Source of the DNA: Sphaeroforma arctica JP610
Taxonomy: Eukaryota; Opisthokonta; Ichthyosporea; Ichthyophonida
Assembly: GCF_001186125.1 (NCBI RefSeq)
Contig: NW_014040203.1
Coordinates: 19,750 to 65,079, forward strand
Direction: 5' to 3'
Length of the DNA: 45,330 bases
Each line of letters starts with the position of its first letter. Positions within the stretch are counted from its first letter, which is position 1. The notes below the pieces were generated by a model, which was not told the origin of the DNA, did no database searches, and was given only the letters and a program-made list of their open reading frames with translations. The translations under genes and the position numbers were made by a program. This document shows, one piece after another, positions 30,001 through 40,865 of the stretch.

Positions 30001-31067
30001 AGAGGGACACAGTAATATTACAGATGGAAATTAATCTCGGAGCCGAAGTGCCGGGAGTACGGAAACATCATTATAGAAAATCTCTGATGGGCATAAGGGC
30101 ATCCCTAAATATCGGAGGAGTACAATCTAAACGTATAAGGCCAAAGATTACAATGGAAGCCACGATCAGTTGAAGACGTGGCGACGCTGCCTTTGGATTG
30201 GATCATAGATTAAGTTGAGAATATTTTTCACCTTAAGAGGTGTTTTTCAATGGCTCAAGGATTACGAGTACAACGCATATAAAAGCAGGGACTCGAATCA
30301 AATAAATCACAACTATTCACTTAAAACTTAACTTAAAACACTTCAAGATACTTTAATATCTGAGAACAATAGAGGCAAACTCGTACCTTCTTAACATTCC
30401 CCTCGCTATCAAAGGTCGGTACCGCTAATAGTGGTAGGTTCACTGTAGTTGGAGTAGTTCGCTTGATAATAACTAAATCTCGTAGCCACTTCTGCACCTG
30501 TTCTTCCACGTATGGTATCCATCGGTCTGACACAAAGTTCTTAGTTGAACGACGCATGTTCATTGTTTGGTCTCTAGTGACCGGTATGGCCACCTCACTT
30601 CCTTCCAATCGGCATCGTGCGCTATCTGTAATCGCTGCATTCGCCTCTAATACTGATTTCAGATCCTCCCGGATGCCGTCAGGCTCGGTTAAATCTGGGG
30701 CTCGCTGTCTAGTGATCGGCTTCAGTATGTTGTCCAACTCTTTCGGATCTGTAGGTGCTAATGGAGATTGTAGTCCTCCTAAGTATAACCCTAAGCCCGG
30801 CATAATATCTACCCCGATGATCACATCGATGCCTACCGGTAGATTCATGAGCTACAAGGAACCGTTAGTTATAGCCGTTCCATATCTAATTGGGATGCTC
30901 TTCGTCGTCCCCAGTCGCCGAGTACGCGCCGCTTGATCCGCCAAATAAATGTATGAATTAGGAGGAGCCGGAGATATCGGAAGGCCTAGCGCCTCTACGG
31001 ATGCCTGCGAAATACAACCTCTATTTGCGCCTGAATCTACCAGGGCTCGGAATGTGCGACCATTCAA
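27030..31067 (-). pseudogene. Gypsy pol fossil (protease, RT, RNase H, integrase, chromodomain)
   Basis: Protease FRALVDSGANRGCISQASVE (about 31060-30990). RT has VGIDVIIGVDIMPGLG upstream (about 30795-30840), MDISAAYHRLPIHPDSQY (29784), FTSAPFGLHVLTQQFQRTL (about 29640-29700) and HHYIDDIVIAGD (about 29580-29610). RNase H-like region VASDYGIGGALFQWVEGKKH (about 29080-29150) and onward. Integrase zinc region HEQGHHGAADTVAQLQQNGH with CSACLGQ (about 28040-28150). Integrase core RKNIHVLHVLDIASGYLI (about 27870-27930) and TEFVNGVVALIVREVVMMHK. GPY/F-type FGPYVIKGRNGQGY (about 27220-27260). Chromodomain HRMNNDTGQTEYLVRWREGD (27030-27100). It is broken and non-functional. Confidence 0.87.
29891..30371. 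mobile_element. 481-bp LTR-like insertion in gypsy RT, with 5-bp target duplication
   Basis: The insert is flanked on both sides by GAGGC (29886-29890 and 30372-30376). Its ends are inverted copies: it starts TATTGATCACAG and ends CTGAGAACAATA. It contains a TATA-like GCATATAAAAGCAGGG (about 30275) and AATAAA (about 30301), as a solo LTR would on the + strand. It has no coding capacity. The 5-bp duplication fits integrase-type insertion. The family is not one of the LTRs seen elsewhere in the window. Confidence 0.8.
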
Positions 31068-31184
31068 CTGAACTTAAACATACACCCGTTGGTCTGCTGT
31101 TAACAGTGGGTCTTTTATCGCCTGTACCGAGTATCCTATATACGCAAACGTCAAAGCTATATCATAGTCAGACACCCTGATATC

Positions 31185-33480
31185 TCAAGGTTGATCTGAT
31201 ATGGGAGACCATTCTGGGGATATCTTATCGTCTCCTATCGGATCACTCTCCCCCATATCACCAAAAAGCAGCGCTCCAAGATGTAGATCCGTGGCGGTAG
31301 GTGGGGTTTCCCACGCCGACGTGTCTGTGAGACTATGGACTTGCGGTTGCGTCGTGTTGTCGCCTCCCGCGCTTCGTACCGGTGGAACAGATGGTGTTAT
31401 CGTTGAGGAAGGTGTTACTGCACTATGCGGTCCCGGGCCACGTTGATGTGTCTCTAACGTGCGGCCACGGTTGTCCTGGGTTGCTGCCCTATAGTTATGA
31501 CAGCGAGGAATGTGCCTCAACCCTGGTGGTGCTTGTGCCTGGCACCCGCCACATGTTGTTGTTGTATTCGACGGTGGCGTGCGCTGTTGCCACTGTTGTG
31601 TCCCTCGTGGAGTGGTCATATACGGTATACGTGTTACCGTCCCATCCCCCCGTTGATGATCGTTGGTATGTGGTCGTCGGTTCGACATTCACGCCGTAGT
31701 TCTTGTCTGTGCTTCTTGAATATCAGGACTGAGAAGCTGCAACAATTCGTGAGTCTCCATCAAGTGCCACTTGGTGTGCAGTTGTAGCGTCCGCTCATAT
31801 GTACGAGACCCAAGAGAGTCTTCCAACAACTGCACAATGCAGTGGTTCAAAAGGCTTTGCTTGAATTCCGCATCCGTCTGGCTGCATTGGTGGGCACGTC
31901 TGTGATTCTCCATTAATTGTGTCATCTGTGCCATAATAGGTACATTTGACACCCGAGAGTGTCCCTTCGCCAACTTACGGAATGTGGGGTCGACTGTCGC
32001 TTGAGTTTCGTGAGAGCAGATCTGTGTTATCTGCAACTCTGGAGTCCAATTGACCAAACGTTGGTTGGACTTGATATAATCTAAAGTAGACTGCTCGGCC
32101 TTGAAGTGGCTCAGAACCTTATAAAACCACCGCAAACTCCACGCCGTGTCTAGGCCCGAGATCTGCGCGTTCTTTAGCGCCTCCACCAGGGCTCCTTTAG
32201 TATCTCTCTCTAATACATTGTGTAGTTGGTATCGGTTCGACGGCCATTCAGGCCTGCTTCTCGGTACTCGTGGTTCGTGCTTGGTTACGGGGCGCGAGTC
32301 ATGTGTGGCTCGTAAGGTTTCTAACACTCCTCTCAGCGCCTCGGCACGTGGAAGATCATCTGCCTCAACCGCTCTGCACAATTATTTCGATAGTCGGAGC
32401 ATCCGCGCATGAAGCGCTTGGCGATCCGCCGCAATACTCTCCGGTGTCGGAGGGGTCACCTTGTCACCAGCCGTTAGTTGGGATACCTGTGTCGTAGGGG
32501 TCGATAACACCGTGTGTTCGGGTATCGAGTCTCGTAGAGCCTCCGGAGAATGAACCGTCTCGGAAAATCGATCACGACGGTTGTCCAGTGCCTCCGGCCC
32601 ATGAGGGTCTTGTGCTGCTCTTTGTTGCGCATGTACAAAATATTGTTGGGAGATCGCTGCCCGTGGTGTATCTGAGTCGTGAGGTCCCATCCCTTGGGCT
32701 GCGGCTGGGTATCCGACTCCGTATCTAGCCGCACTGCCTGGAATCCTGAACTCTTAACGTACATTCTTCCCAACTGGCTCCGGCGGCTGACTGGTACTCA
32801 TACTCTCCTCCTCCTGGCCCGGATCTGAAGAAATAGTGGTCGGACCTCTTCGAGGTCTCTCTGCCTGCCGCTGAAAGTGTTGCAGCCGCTGCTCATATTT
32901 CCCCAGCAATTCTTGCTGTTTCTGCAGTAGCTGATCCGTCTTGGATTGCGCATTGCTCACGTATTGACGGCTCTGACGGTAAGGGCGTCGCTTCTGACGA
33001 GGTCGAGTCTGTCCTTGTTGGTGTAGAATCCTGCCACCGTCATTCTGACGCTTCTGTCCCCTATCACTACCTCGCCAGGTGTGGGCGCACGGAGGTGACG
33101 ACTCGTTGCTTTTGCTCGGCGGTGCTGAACCCTCGCCTTGTCTCAACCACTAGGGCTTTCTGCAGCATTGTCTGATTCGTCCGAAATGGTTCGTCTGCCT
33201 CCCCTCCGCTGGTCCTCAGACAACCCTTGGTCTCCCTCTTGAGAAAGGCCAGCTCTACGCTTGAAACCTCGTAGTTGGCTCGTACTACGTACATGTTGCT
33301 CGGGTTCCAGACCATGCTGACGACGACTCTTACGGGTGCTCGGCATTGCAGTAAGGTTACGGTGCTTGTATGTCTAAGTCGAGAATAATTGATCTCTAAC
33401 CTATTTACTTGTTGCTTATATATGCAACGGATGGCACCTCTCTTGACACACATGCCTACTCCCAGAGTCCATGGACTCAC
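31185..33480 (-). pseudogene. Gypsy gag-like region
   Basis: Minus-strand frames at 31185-31688, 31689-32381, 32382-32690 and 32754-33480 are rich in Gln, Arg, Pro, Ser and Thr. The 31689-32381 part has a helical gag-like stretch (TAWSLRWFYKVLSHFKAEQ), and the 31185-31688 part has TTTCGGCQAQAPPGLRH, which has too few Cys/His for a clean zinc knuckle. It lies upstream of the protease in the right order. It is broken; the assignment rests mainly on position. Confidence 0.65.
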
Positions 33481-33980
33481 TACTCCTCGTGCAGATTAAT
33501 TGCATGGAGTAACTCTTCTTTATTACTCTTTGCTTTAGACTCATGCTCCCCCTATTGTCGCACGTGCTTCTTCTGTATACATACTCGTTCAATCTATTAC
33601 TATTCTAGTCCCGACCGTACGTGTTGTCTACCTATTATTTCTCTATTCCATCCATCCTGCATCTCTTGCTCCTCTTACTTCTTCGCTGACAGCTGTTCTG
33701 TCGCGCATGCTCCACAATGTGATGCTATTACGTGTCTCATATCGAATTTTGTGGTAGTCTTCTCACACCTCTACTTCCACACTTATGCTGCTCATAACTA
33801 ATTGCTATCGTATGTTACACTTATACGAGGCCAATACACAATGCTTCACTTCCATATATGTACCGCTAATATCTACTGATCCCTTATCACACACCTCATG
33901 TACACTACTTCATATTTGTTCATTACTAATGTTCACACCTTCCTAGCAACACTCATCTGCCAATAGACTCCACCTATGTT
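33481..33980. other. Pyrimidine-rich spacer
   Basis: The + strand is strikingly rich in C and T (many TCTTACTCCTC-type words) across this spacer. No gene is supported. It may be the untranslated leader between parts of the gypsy fossil. Confidence 0.45.
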
Positions 33981-34445
33981 TCAGTCACGTCTCCTTGTTA
34001 TCCATAGAGACTTACCTTGTCCATAGCAAACTTCCCCTGTCCAGTGTTCTTCGTTCATTTCCTCGTCATGGTCATGTCCCCAAATACTCGGTGTGTCTGG
34101 TACACTCACTAGTCGTCGTAACCTTGCTGGAGGTCCTGCTTGTCGTCTCCTCCACACATTCGTGTATTCCTGTATCTCTTCACTACTTATTGTTATAGAG
34201 ATATACCATCTGGCTGATCTCTGCCGTCTCATGTCTAGGGGTTGATTCATTTCACAGCGCGATCCGCGTGGTGGCGTCATTTCTTCATTTGGGTATCCTT
34301 CTGCTTCGTTGCCCACCTCGGAGTCGCTTCCTGAGTTTGACAACAATGATGGCAGGCTCAGTTCACTGCTACCGAACCCGCTATCCTCGCTTCCCAGCTG
34401 TCGGTCTGTCGTGGACAGTCCTATGGGTGTATTTCCCTCTCTCAT
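33981..34445 (-). CDS. ORF upstream of the gypsy gag, unknown product (154 aa)
   Basis: The minus-strand ATG frame starts MREGNTPIGLSTTDRQLGSE and is rich in Ser, Glu, Gly and Arg. It includes SLLSNSGSDSEVGNEAEG, an Arg-rich part (RRQRSARWYI) and an acidic HDHDEEMNEEHW. It has no recognised domain. Position and strand suggest it is a 5' part of the gypsy fossil; it could equally be unrelated low-complexity coding sequence. Confidence 0.4.
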   Translation of the reverse strand: MREGNTPIGLSTTDRQLGSEDSGFGSSELSLPSLLSNSGSDSEVGNEAEGYPNEEMTPPRGSRCEMNQPLDMRRQRSARWYISITISSEEIQEYTNVWRRRQAGPPARLRRLVSVPDTPSIWGHDHDEEMNEEHWTGEVCYGQGKSLWITRRRD

Positions 34446-34589
34446 GTGACTTCTTGGGGGGTTTCTCCATTGTCCTGATATTGACGCTCTTATCCTAGCG
34501 AAAAAATTATGGGTCAGAATTCTGTCTTCTTTAGACTACGTCGGTTATCACCTTTCTTCAATAAAGTACAACTAATAAGCCTGTTAAAA

Positions 34590-34711
34590 ATACAGTCAAA
34601 TACGCGAGTTAACAATATCTCAACGTACTCCCCTCTTACAAGGGGAGACGTTGTATCTTTATTGAAATATAAAATGAACCATATATTCTAATATTTGATA
34701 TGTGTATAAAA
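34590..34711. repeat. ~118-bp direct repeat, right copy
   Basis: AGTCAAATACGCGAGTTAAC through GTGTATAAAATTGG pairs with 26577-26694 in the same orientation. It is followed by CATAAACCCTAAACC. Confidence 0.8.
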
Positions 34712-35720
34712 TTGGTCATAAACCCTAAACCAGAGTTTATGACCCTTTTTCAAATAAACCTAAAAACGTGAAACAACCTAAATAGAGTATATCTGACCAC
34801 AAAGTGAATTTTACAATTATGGTAGCTGTGCTAGTCGTGCTGGTGTCTCTCAATAGAAGACATCCCGCACAACGACATAATACTTGGTGGTCTTTTATGT
34901 ACGCTTATAGTAGACAATTCACTATATGAAGTGTTAGTCCAGTTTGATATCTAATTATACAGTTTTACTGTATATGCAAGACTTCTTTGCTTACAGCATC
35001 TAACTACTAAAGTGCATAAAGAACTTCGTGGCAATTGTAATTTTCACTTGTACAGAAGGTGTTGTTAAGAACTTAGATTGAATAAAAACACTGTAATAAT
35101 AGAATAATACTTCAACAATAAAATATTGAAAAATATAAACTTGCCTAGTACTTTCAAATTTACATATACTTATCTTTTGGTTTCTTCCTGGTAGATCCTT
35201 CATTGCTGTTTGTTCGACTTGTGAATACTTTTCGATAGATGCCTTTTCATCATGAGTTTTCGACCTTTGAATTTAAATTGCGATCATAAATCTGGAACTT
35301 CAAATATTTTCGTCTCTTCCTTGAATTCTGGTAAGTAATCGCACTGCTAAAATCTTGAGACTTATATAGAGACACTTAGGATGATTTTTGTACAATACAT
35401 TCTGGTACAAGTCTCTCAGACTTAGAATTATTCAGATGTGTATAAGCGATTAGTATATGATTCCCATATTATATCTTGTATTGATTTTCGCATGTGTCTC
35501 GTATGTTTCATCCTGATATGTATTGATATTTATATAGTGCTTTTCTATTGTCCATGGACACACAGACCTCACTTCTATGATGGGCGTCCCCAAAAAAGTG
35601 GAATGACTATAGCAATTGCAATAGTAGCAATCTGTTCTATATCACCTGAACATAATCGTAATTGTTTCATTCATATCGAATAAATTAAATGCTCTTTAAT
35701 GTACGGCTTGTTAAATTTAC
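34712..35720. other. AT-rich spacer
   Basis: No coding signal or recognised repeat family is visible between the right repeat copy and the next copia fragment. Confidence 0.5.
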
Positions 35721-35729
35721 ACTTGTGTT

Positions 35730-36690
35730 TACTGTACAGTTGTCACCGGGTACATATGTCTTCTATAGGTCAGACATCTTGCTCATTATCTTGACTCGAG
35801 CGTATATAAACTTTTTATGGTCTAAAGGTTTTGTAAGCATATCGCTTAATATTTCTGTTGTTGGTGTGTATACAAGTCGCACTTCGTCTGTGACTGTCCT
35901 TACTTTTGTGAAGTGATAAGAGGACTTTGATTTCTCACTTATCTTGATCGACGACTTGTTATTTTGTTCGATGATCGTGGGCTATGTTTGCGGTAGACCA
36001 ATTCCTTCAAGTAGGTGCCGTGTCCATACTGCGTCTCGTGTTGTATCTGAGCATGCGACATATTCTGCTTCGGCTGTCGAAAGTGCTGTTGTCTTCTGCA
36101 AGTTCGTCCTCCATAAAAACGGTCCACCTGCTATCATTCTAATTTTTCCCGTTGTAGATTTTGTGTCCTCTGAGTTTGAACAGTAGTCACTGTCAGCTGA
36201 AAATGTACGTGTGAAGGGTATATCCTTACTGTATGTAGTGCCCAGACTTCGTGTGCCTGACAAGTATCGTAAAACTCGTTTGGCGGCTTGCAAGTGGTGT
36301 TCCATCGGTGCGACTAAATGACGTCTCAGTAGGTTAATTGTGAGTGATATGTCCGGTCTCGTGCCATCCGCCAAGTATCGTAAGCATCCTACAATGTGTT
36401 GATAAGCTTTGATGTCTCAGTAGGGTTGTCTTTGTCAGTAGCAATATGATCAGTTCCAATGCAAGGGACCCGAGATGTATTGCATTCTAGGTCAAATTCT
36501 TCAGTAGATCCCTTGTGTATTGGCCCTGATGTATGCTGACGTTGCCCGGTGTATCCAGATTGATTGTGAGTTTGAGAAACCAGCTAGGCTCGCCCATATC
36601 TGTAGTGTTCCATTGCGTCTTCATTGCCTGAGTTATTGCATACGCATCTGCTTTCGATGAACACATCACAATTGCTGGCTTCAAAAATCA
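35730..36690 (-). pseudogene. Ty1/copia RT-RNase H fragment, copy 3
   Basis: Minus-strand parts are a RT end (AMKTQWNTTDMGEPSWFLKL, about 36580-36640; IHQGQYTRDLLKNL), the connection region (TRPDISLTINLLRRHLVAP, about 36300-36370; AAKRVLRYLSGTRSLG) and RNase H (STAEAEYVACSDTTRDAVWT, about 36010-36075). The upstream domains are missing, as are LTRs. It is a truncated, broken fragment and a different subfamily from copia-1 by protein sequence. Confidence 0.85.
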
Positions 36691-36794
36691 AAATATTGTG
36701 TACTATTGCGCGCAAGCTAAACCACACGCTTGGAGTAGCTGACGGGTATGGGCTCAGGAGGTTGTAGTACGCGTGCGCAAACCCGCCTTTATTT

Positions 36795-37358
36795 TTATTT
36801 AGAAGTCAAATTTTCCTGGAGGTATAGTTCCTGACGTTGCGAAAGGGAGTGTATTCGAGGTTGCTGTGGTCGCACCAGTCTCGGTGGTCGTTGTTTGATG
36901 GTCAAGCTTATTCTTATAGCCGGAGACTCAGATGATTCATTCGTAGTTACATCCAAGTTGTCGGTTGACTCCGTAAACTCTCCTTCAAAACGCATACGTT
37001 TTCTGAGGGCACGAATGAACACCATAGCAGCGGCCTCTACGGTGTCACATTCCCTGGAAAACGCCCTTTCTTGTTTCTCCATATCGATCGTCATGCGCTC
37101 GTGCATCCGTACAAGAGCTTTGAGGTCAGCCACGACACCCTTTGTTTTCTTTTGAGTTGATTCAAATTTTACAGCCAACTCCTGGATTCTTTTTTCGCCC
37201 TCTTCGATTTTTGATTCAATGCACTTGATCTCATCTTTCTTGGCGATACCGACTAAATCAATGTTGAATAGGTTGGTCATGTGCTCGTGTTCAGCCCGTA
37301 CCAATCTCGCATCAAATTCATCTTCATACGCCTTTAGTTTCTGAATGCGTACCTTCAT
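36795..37358 (-). CDS. Coiled-coil protein ORF, unknown (187 aa)
   Basis: The minus-strand frame has strong heptad-like, Lys/Glu-rich sequence over about residues 1-120 (KIEEGEKRIQELAVKFEST; ADLKALVRMHERMTIDMEKQ) and a Ser/Thr then Pro/Arg-rich C-terminal tail (IRISLTIKQRPPRLVRPQQ). Coding-like sequence also lies just upstream, up to about 37470. It is intronless and sits among retroelement fragments, next to a segment repeated at 25.6 kb. Function and origin are unknown; it may be part of a decayed element. Confidence 0.5.
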   Translation of the reverse strand: MKVRIQKLKAYEDEFDARLVRAEHEHMTNLFNIDLVGIAKKDEIKCIESKIEEGEKRIQELAVKFESTQKKTKGVVADLKALVRMHERMTIDMEKQERAFSRECDTVEAAAMVFIRALRKRMRFEGEFTESTDNLDVTTNESSESPAIRISLTIKQRPPRLVRPQQPRIHSLSQRQELYLQENLTSK

Positions 37359-37489
37359 TTTTTTGTCCCAATGGTGTCAATTCATATTCGAGATAGGATT
37401 GGAGCATTTCCACGACAGCTTTAAGGCGGTCATATTCCTCTCGTGAAGGAACTTTGGTGTCATTGGTGTTCATGGTGAAAGTGCCTATG

Positions 37490-37622
37490 AAAAAATACTA
37501 GAGAGATTTCTATAGGTTATGGACAATAATTTCAACCCTTCTACCTTTTAGTCATATCGCTAACACCCCCCCCCCCCCCCCCCCCCCCGCAGCACAGGTC
37601 TACTCTAAGGACCTTAATCCTA
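37490..37622. repeat. Leader/gag segment, copy B, with a 23-base C-run
   Basis: TTTCTATAGGTTATGGACAA, CTACCTTTTAGTCATATCGC and GCAGCACAGGTCTACTCTAA match 25600-25790. The part between is shorter than in copy A and contains a run of 23 C (37566-37588). Confidence 0.8.
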
Positions 37623-38640
37623 ACTCACAATATAGTTCCAGATGATCCCCATGAGCCATACGACCAAGTCATCCGTACGCCTCGTGCTGACTGGACCCCT
37701 GCACAGAAAAATACTGTATGGACATGTGATTTCGTCAATGGGCTCAAAGAAACAGGAGAGTATAACCAATCCAAAGCCCTACTTGTAGCTACTCTATGCA
37801 AACCGCTCCGCCTTACCCTTGCAGCGACCATTCGCGCATCTCATCCATGGAATCTTCTCCAGTTTCTTCAGGACCGATTCCGCTATCAGCCCAAGCAGGC
37901 CTATGGCTTCGTAAATGTCGCCTATCTCCGTTCTCTCTCCCATACCCCTCACGAAACAACTAGAGCCTGGACCCACCGAGTTGAAGATACTATCTCTCGT
38001 GCAGCGTCCCAAGAGACCACATTTTCAACTGAAGTCCAACAGAATCCCTTTATCGACGGACTATCTACGAATGACAAAGCTCAGCCTTGAAATGTACACC
38101 TCATGGCTGTCCAGAACCGATAAAATGTCACTATCCACAATTTTAGTGGATCACCTAGATAGATGGGACTTGAATCCCAACCCTCTACCAGCCAACACCA
38201 ATGCCATCTCTCATGCAGCATATACGGCACCAGCTCCCGACACTACCCTCCAAGAAATCGTACGCATGATAAAGACATTCAAAATTCACGTGGAACAAGA
38301 GGAGACCGAGTCATGAAATTCTATGTTTGCCAACCATCAACACCTCATCCGTCTGCCCTAAAGGATGTGGCAAGTGCAAACACACTGGACGTGAATACAC
38401 TATTACCTCACTGCAATGCACTGGTTTTAATATAAACGATTATGTCGCCACTGTATGTAGCAAGCGTACGAATAAAAACAACTTTCCGTATCGCAAAGTT
38501 GCTATCATTGCCTCTATATCATTGGATGTCAAATATACACGCAATACAACCAAATCCACAAATATCTCACTACTCATAGACGATGGTGCAACGGTTGACT
38601 ACCTTCACACATCCGCCGAGACACTACCAACGAAGATTTA
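37590..38640 (+). pseudogene. LTR-element gag/protease-like fossil fragment
   Basis: A + strand coding-like sequence reads QVIRTPRADWTPAQKNTVW, then FVNGLKETGEYNQSKALLVA, then HPWNLLQFLQDRFRYQPKQA, with the helical look of gag. It is followed by CPKGCGKCKHTGREYT (38357-38404 area) and a protease-like ISLLIDDGATVDYLH (about 38568-38610). No RT follows. The family is uncertain, copia-like from its similarity to the gag start at 25.7 kb. It is broken. Confidence 0.55.
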
Positions 38641-38722
38641 ATGCGGTCACTTTCCTCTAAAGCTTGCCGACAGTCTCACCACAACAATCACGACCCGATG
38701 TATTCTGCCTAACCTAGGCATG

Positions 38723-39109
38723 TGTTAGAGTGCGATGTGGGGGAATATAAGTAAAAGAATGGTGCGTTCGAATGAATTTATTTATGATCTCACCCTCAGT
38801 TGTATACTGATGGTGTTTGTACTAGTATTCAACCACTTGGGTTGGCCAGGGTAAAAACTCATGTGATCAGTGTGAGAAACCTTATGCAGAACACTATAGC
38901 ACTCGGATATGTTTCCTAGAAATAAATATATCATATTCTCTGTTACTACACTCAGTCTCGGACCTCGGCTCTCGGCTAGCCAGTGGCCCGTGTGCTATAA
39001 ATAGAACAATCGGAGAAGAAGTCTCAAAATACTCTTACGTTCTCTCGGGCCGAACGACGTAAACCGATATTAACGTATATAGAAATACGTCTGCTTCTGT
39101 AGTCTCTCA
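38723..39109 (-). repeat. LTR of family A, shorter relative (387 bp)
   Basis: In + orientation it runs from TGTTAGAGTGCGATG to CTGTAGTCTCTCA, the same ends as 21844-22334, and shares GGCCAGGGTAAAAACTCAT and GAGAAACCTTATGC. The middle has diverged. I see no target duplication and no attached coding region of matching strand, so it is a solo or truncated LTR. Confidence 0.8.
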
Positions 39110-39197
39110 CTCCCCCTCAATTTTACAATCAAAGGCTGAAGGCTGAAGGCTGAAGACCTATTTGTGAAATTGTTGACTCTGACACTCTGTAGATGGG

Positions 39198-39735
39198 TTG
39201 GGCAACTGGGGTGCACTACAGAATCTCACTAGTCTTACATCGACAGGCTCTCCTGATACAACGCTCCAAGCTTTAGAGGAGATCCGCCAACACTTGATCG
39301 ATGCTGGTGAAAACATCCCCGACGACACCTACAAGTTACTTCGCGCAGACATATTTGATCACGATCTGGATGCCCTCACCATCGACGAGGTCTATAAAAA
39401 GGTGCTCAAATTTTGCTGGTGACAACCAACTTGATTCCTCACTGCCAATCTCCGGACTCGTGGCCTTCAAAACCCCTGCTGACCGTGGCAACACAGTCGA
39501 TACCAAAGATGCCACCCCGAGTCGACTGAATCCTTCCGCTCAACGCCGCGACCGCCCTAATTGTCCTCTCTGTGGCAAACCAGGCCACAGTATTTCCGGC
39601 TGTCCCGATTCAATCTGCCGTCGTTGTGGTTCAGCCGACCACAAGGGTAATAAATACCCTATTGATCGTTCTACACTTTCGTGTTCCAAATGCAACAGAA
39701 GCGGTCACAACAGCACGGCTTGCATCTCTAAGTGA
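39198..39735 (+). pseudogene. Copia-2 gag fossil with zinc knuckles
   Basis: Zinc-binding motifs are CPLCGKPGHSISGC and CSKCNRSGHNSTAC, both C-x2-C-x4-H-x4-C, with a related CRRCGSADHKG between them. An upstream helical part (LQALEEIRQHLIDAGENI) is in another frame. Three knuckles in a row is more than most copia gags carry. It is broken. Confidence 0.8.
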
Positions 39736-40429
39736 AACCACGGGGTTCATCACGGCAATATTAGCACTAACTACGTTCCAAATCAGAATATTTCCAAGGA
39801 CACTGCAACAACTGCTTCTCCGGACATCTCTTGTCCTACAGCCCTCCACCAGCATTTTTCCAAGGATTCCAATATTCCCAATAAAGCGGACATAAATACA
39901 CTTACTGAACGCTATCGCCTGCAGAGTGCAATATACCAAGATGGGCCCACAGCACCCCTATATTTAGCCGAGTCTCTCATTGACTCAGGCGCTATGATTT
40001 ACATATATAACACAACCGAAGGTGTTACAAACATCCAGCATGGCAACTTCAAAGTCGAATTCCCGGACAAGTCTCAAATAACGCTACACGCACGAGGCAC
40101 GCTTCCAGGATTGGGCCACAAGCAGCACAAAACATCCTATCTGTCGACTCCTTCAACGCAACGGTTTCGATGTCAATTTCTCCGCACAAGTTCACGATAC
40201 GTTACCTACAGTGTGCCACATCACGGACCCTACAGGTCAGACACATACTATTCCAGACGTGAGCGGCCAATACAAAATAGCTACCTGTCCCACTCGCACC
40301 CTCGCAGATTGGCACAACGTTCTTGGTCATACGCACCCCCGCAAAACACGACTAACCCTTTCGCAAAACAACATCGATGCTTACGTCGCCAAAAGTGACA
40401 ACACAGACAATTGGAAGTTAAACCCTATC

Positions 40430-40865
40430 CAGAAACACGTCGCTGAACCTTTCGGTATCGTCGATATCGATTTATTTGCCTGTGCAAATAATGCACAAGT
40501 TGCTAATTATTGTAGTTTGGAACCAGAAGCTCCACTTCATGACGCTTTTGGCCAGTCTTGGAATCAACTGAAGGTCCATCTCTACGCCAACATACCGTTC
40601 ACCAAAATGCACTGAGCTGCCACGCTCAACAACTGGACACCGAAAATGGCTTGGTTACTGTCGTCTTTCCTCTGGCTCCCCTGCATAACAAATGCTACCA
40701 ACAAGCACTCAACAGTTACATTCACATGTGGAAGTTGTCCGCACGACTTCTACTACATTTCTTCGCAACGGCTCCGACGTGGTTGGCCCACCAAAATGGA
40801 GATACATTTGTGTTGCTCGCTTGGGTAACGCTAAACACGCCGTCCCTCCCACAGCTAATCTACTT
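40430..40865 (+). pseudogene. DIRS-type pol (RNase H-like) fragment
   Basis: The frame reads FGIVDIDLFACANNAQVANY, then LEPEAPLHDAFGQSWNQL and a following Tyr/Pro part. The order D-L-F-A-x3-N-A-Q, Y, P-x-A, D-A-F-x3-W is the pattern seen at the end of the RT/RNase H region of DIRS and related tyrosine-recombinase retrotransposons. That recognition is from memory of the family. No tyrosine recombinase is visible. The fragment is broken. Confidence 0.5.

Larger units (their letters stand above)
26880..33480 (-). mobile_element. Ty3/gypsy chromovirus-type LTR retrotransposon fossil
   Basis: On the minus strand, reading right to left: gag-like region (31185-33480), aspartic protease (30852-31067), reverse transcriptase (28966-30848, interrupted), RNase H (about 28300-28960), integrase zinc finger and core (27445-28200), GPY/F motif (27169-27402) and chromodomain (27030-27212). 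Integrase after RT defines gypsy, and the terminal chromodomain points to the chromovirus branch. A 481-bp LTR-like piece sits inside the RT. An acidic ORF at 33981-34445 may be an extra 5' part. The element is broken by that insertion plus several other breaks. Confidence 0.88.
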
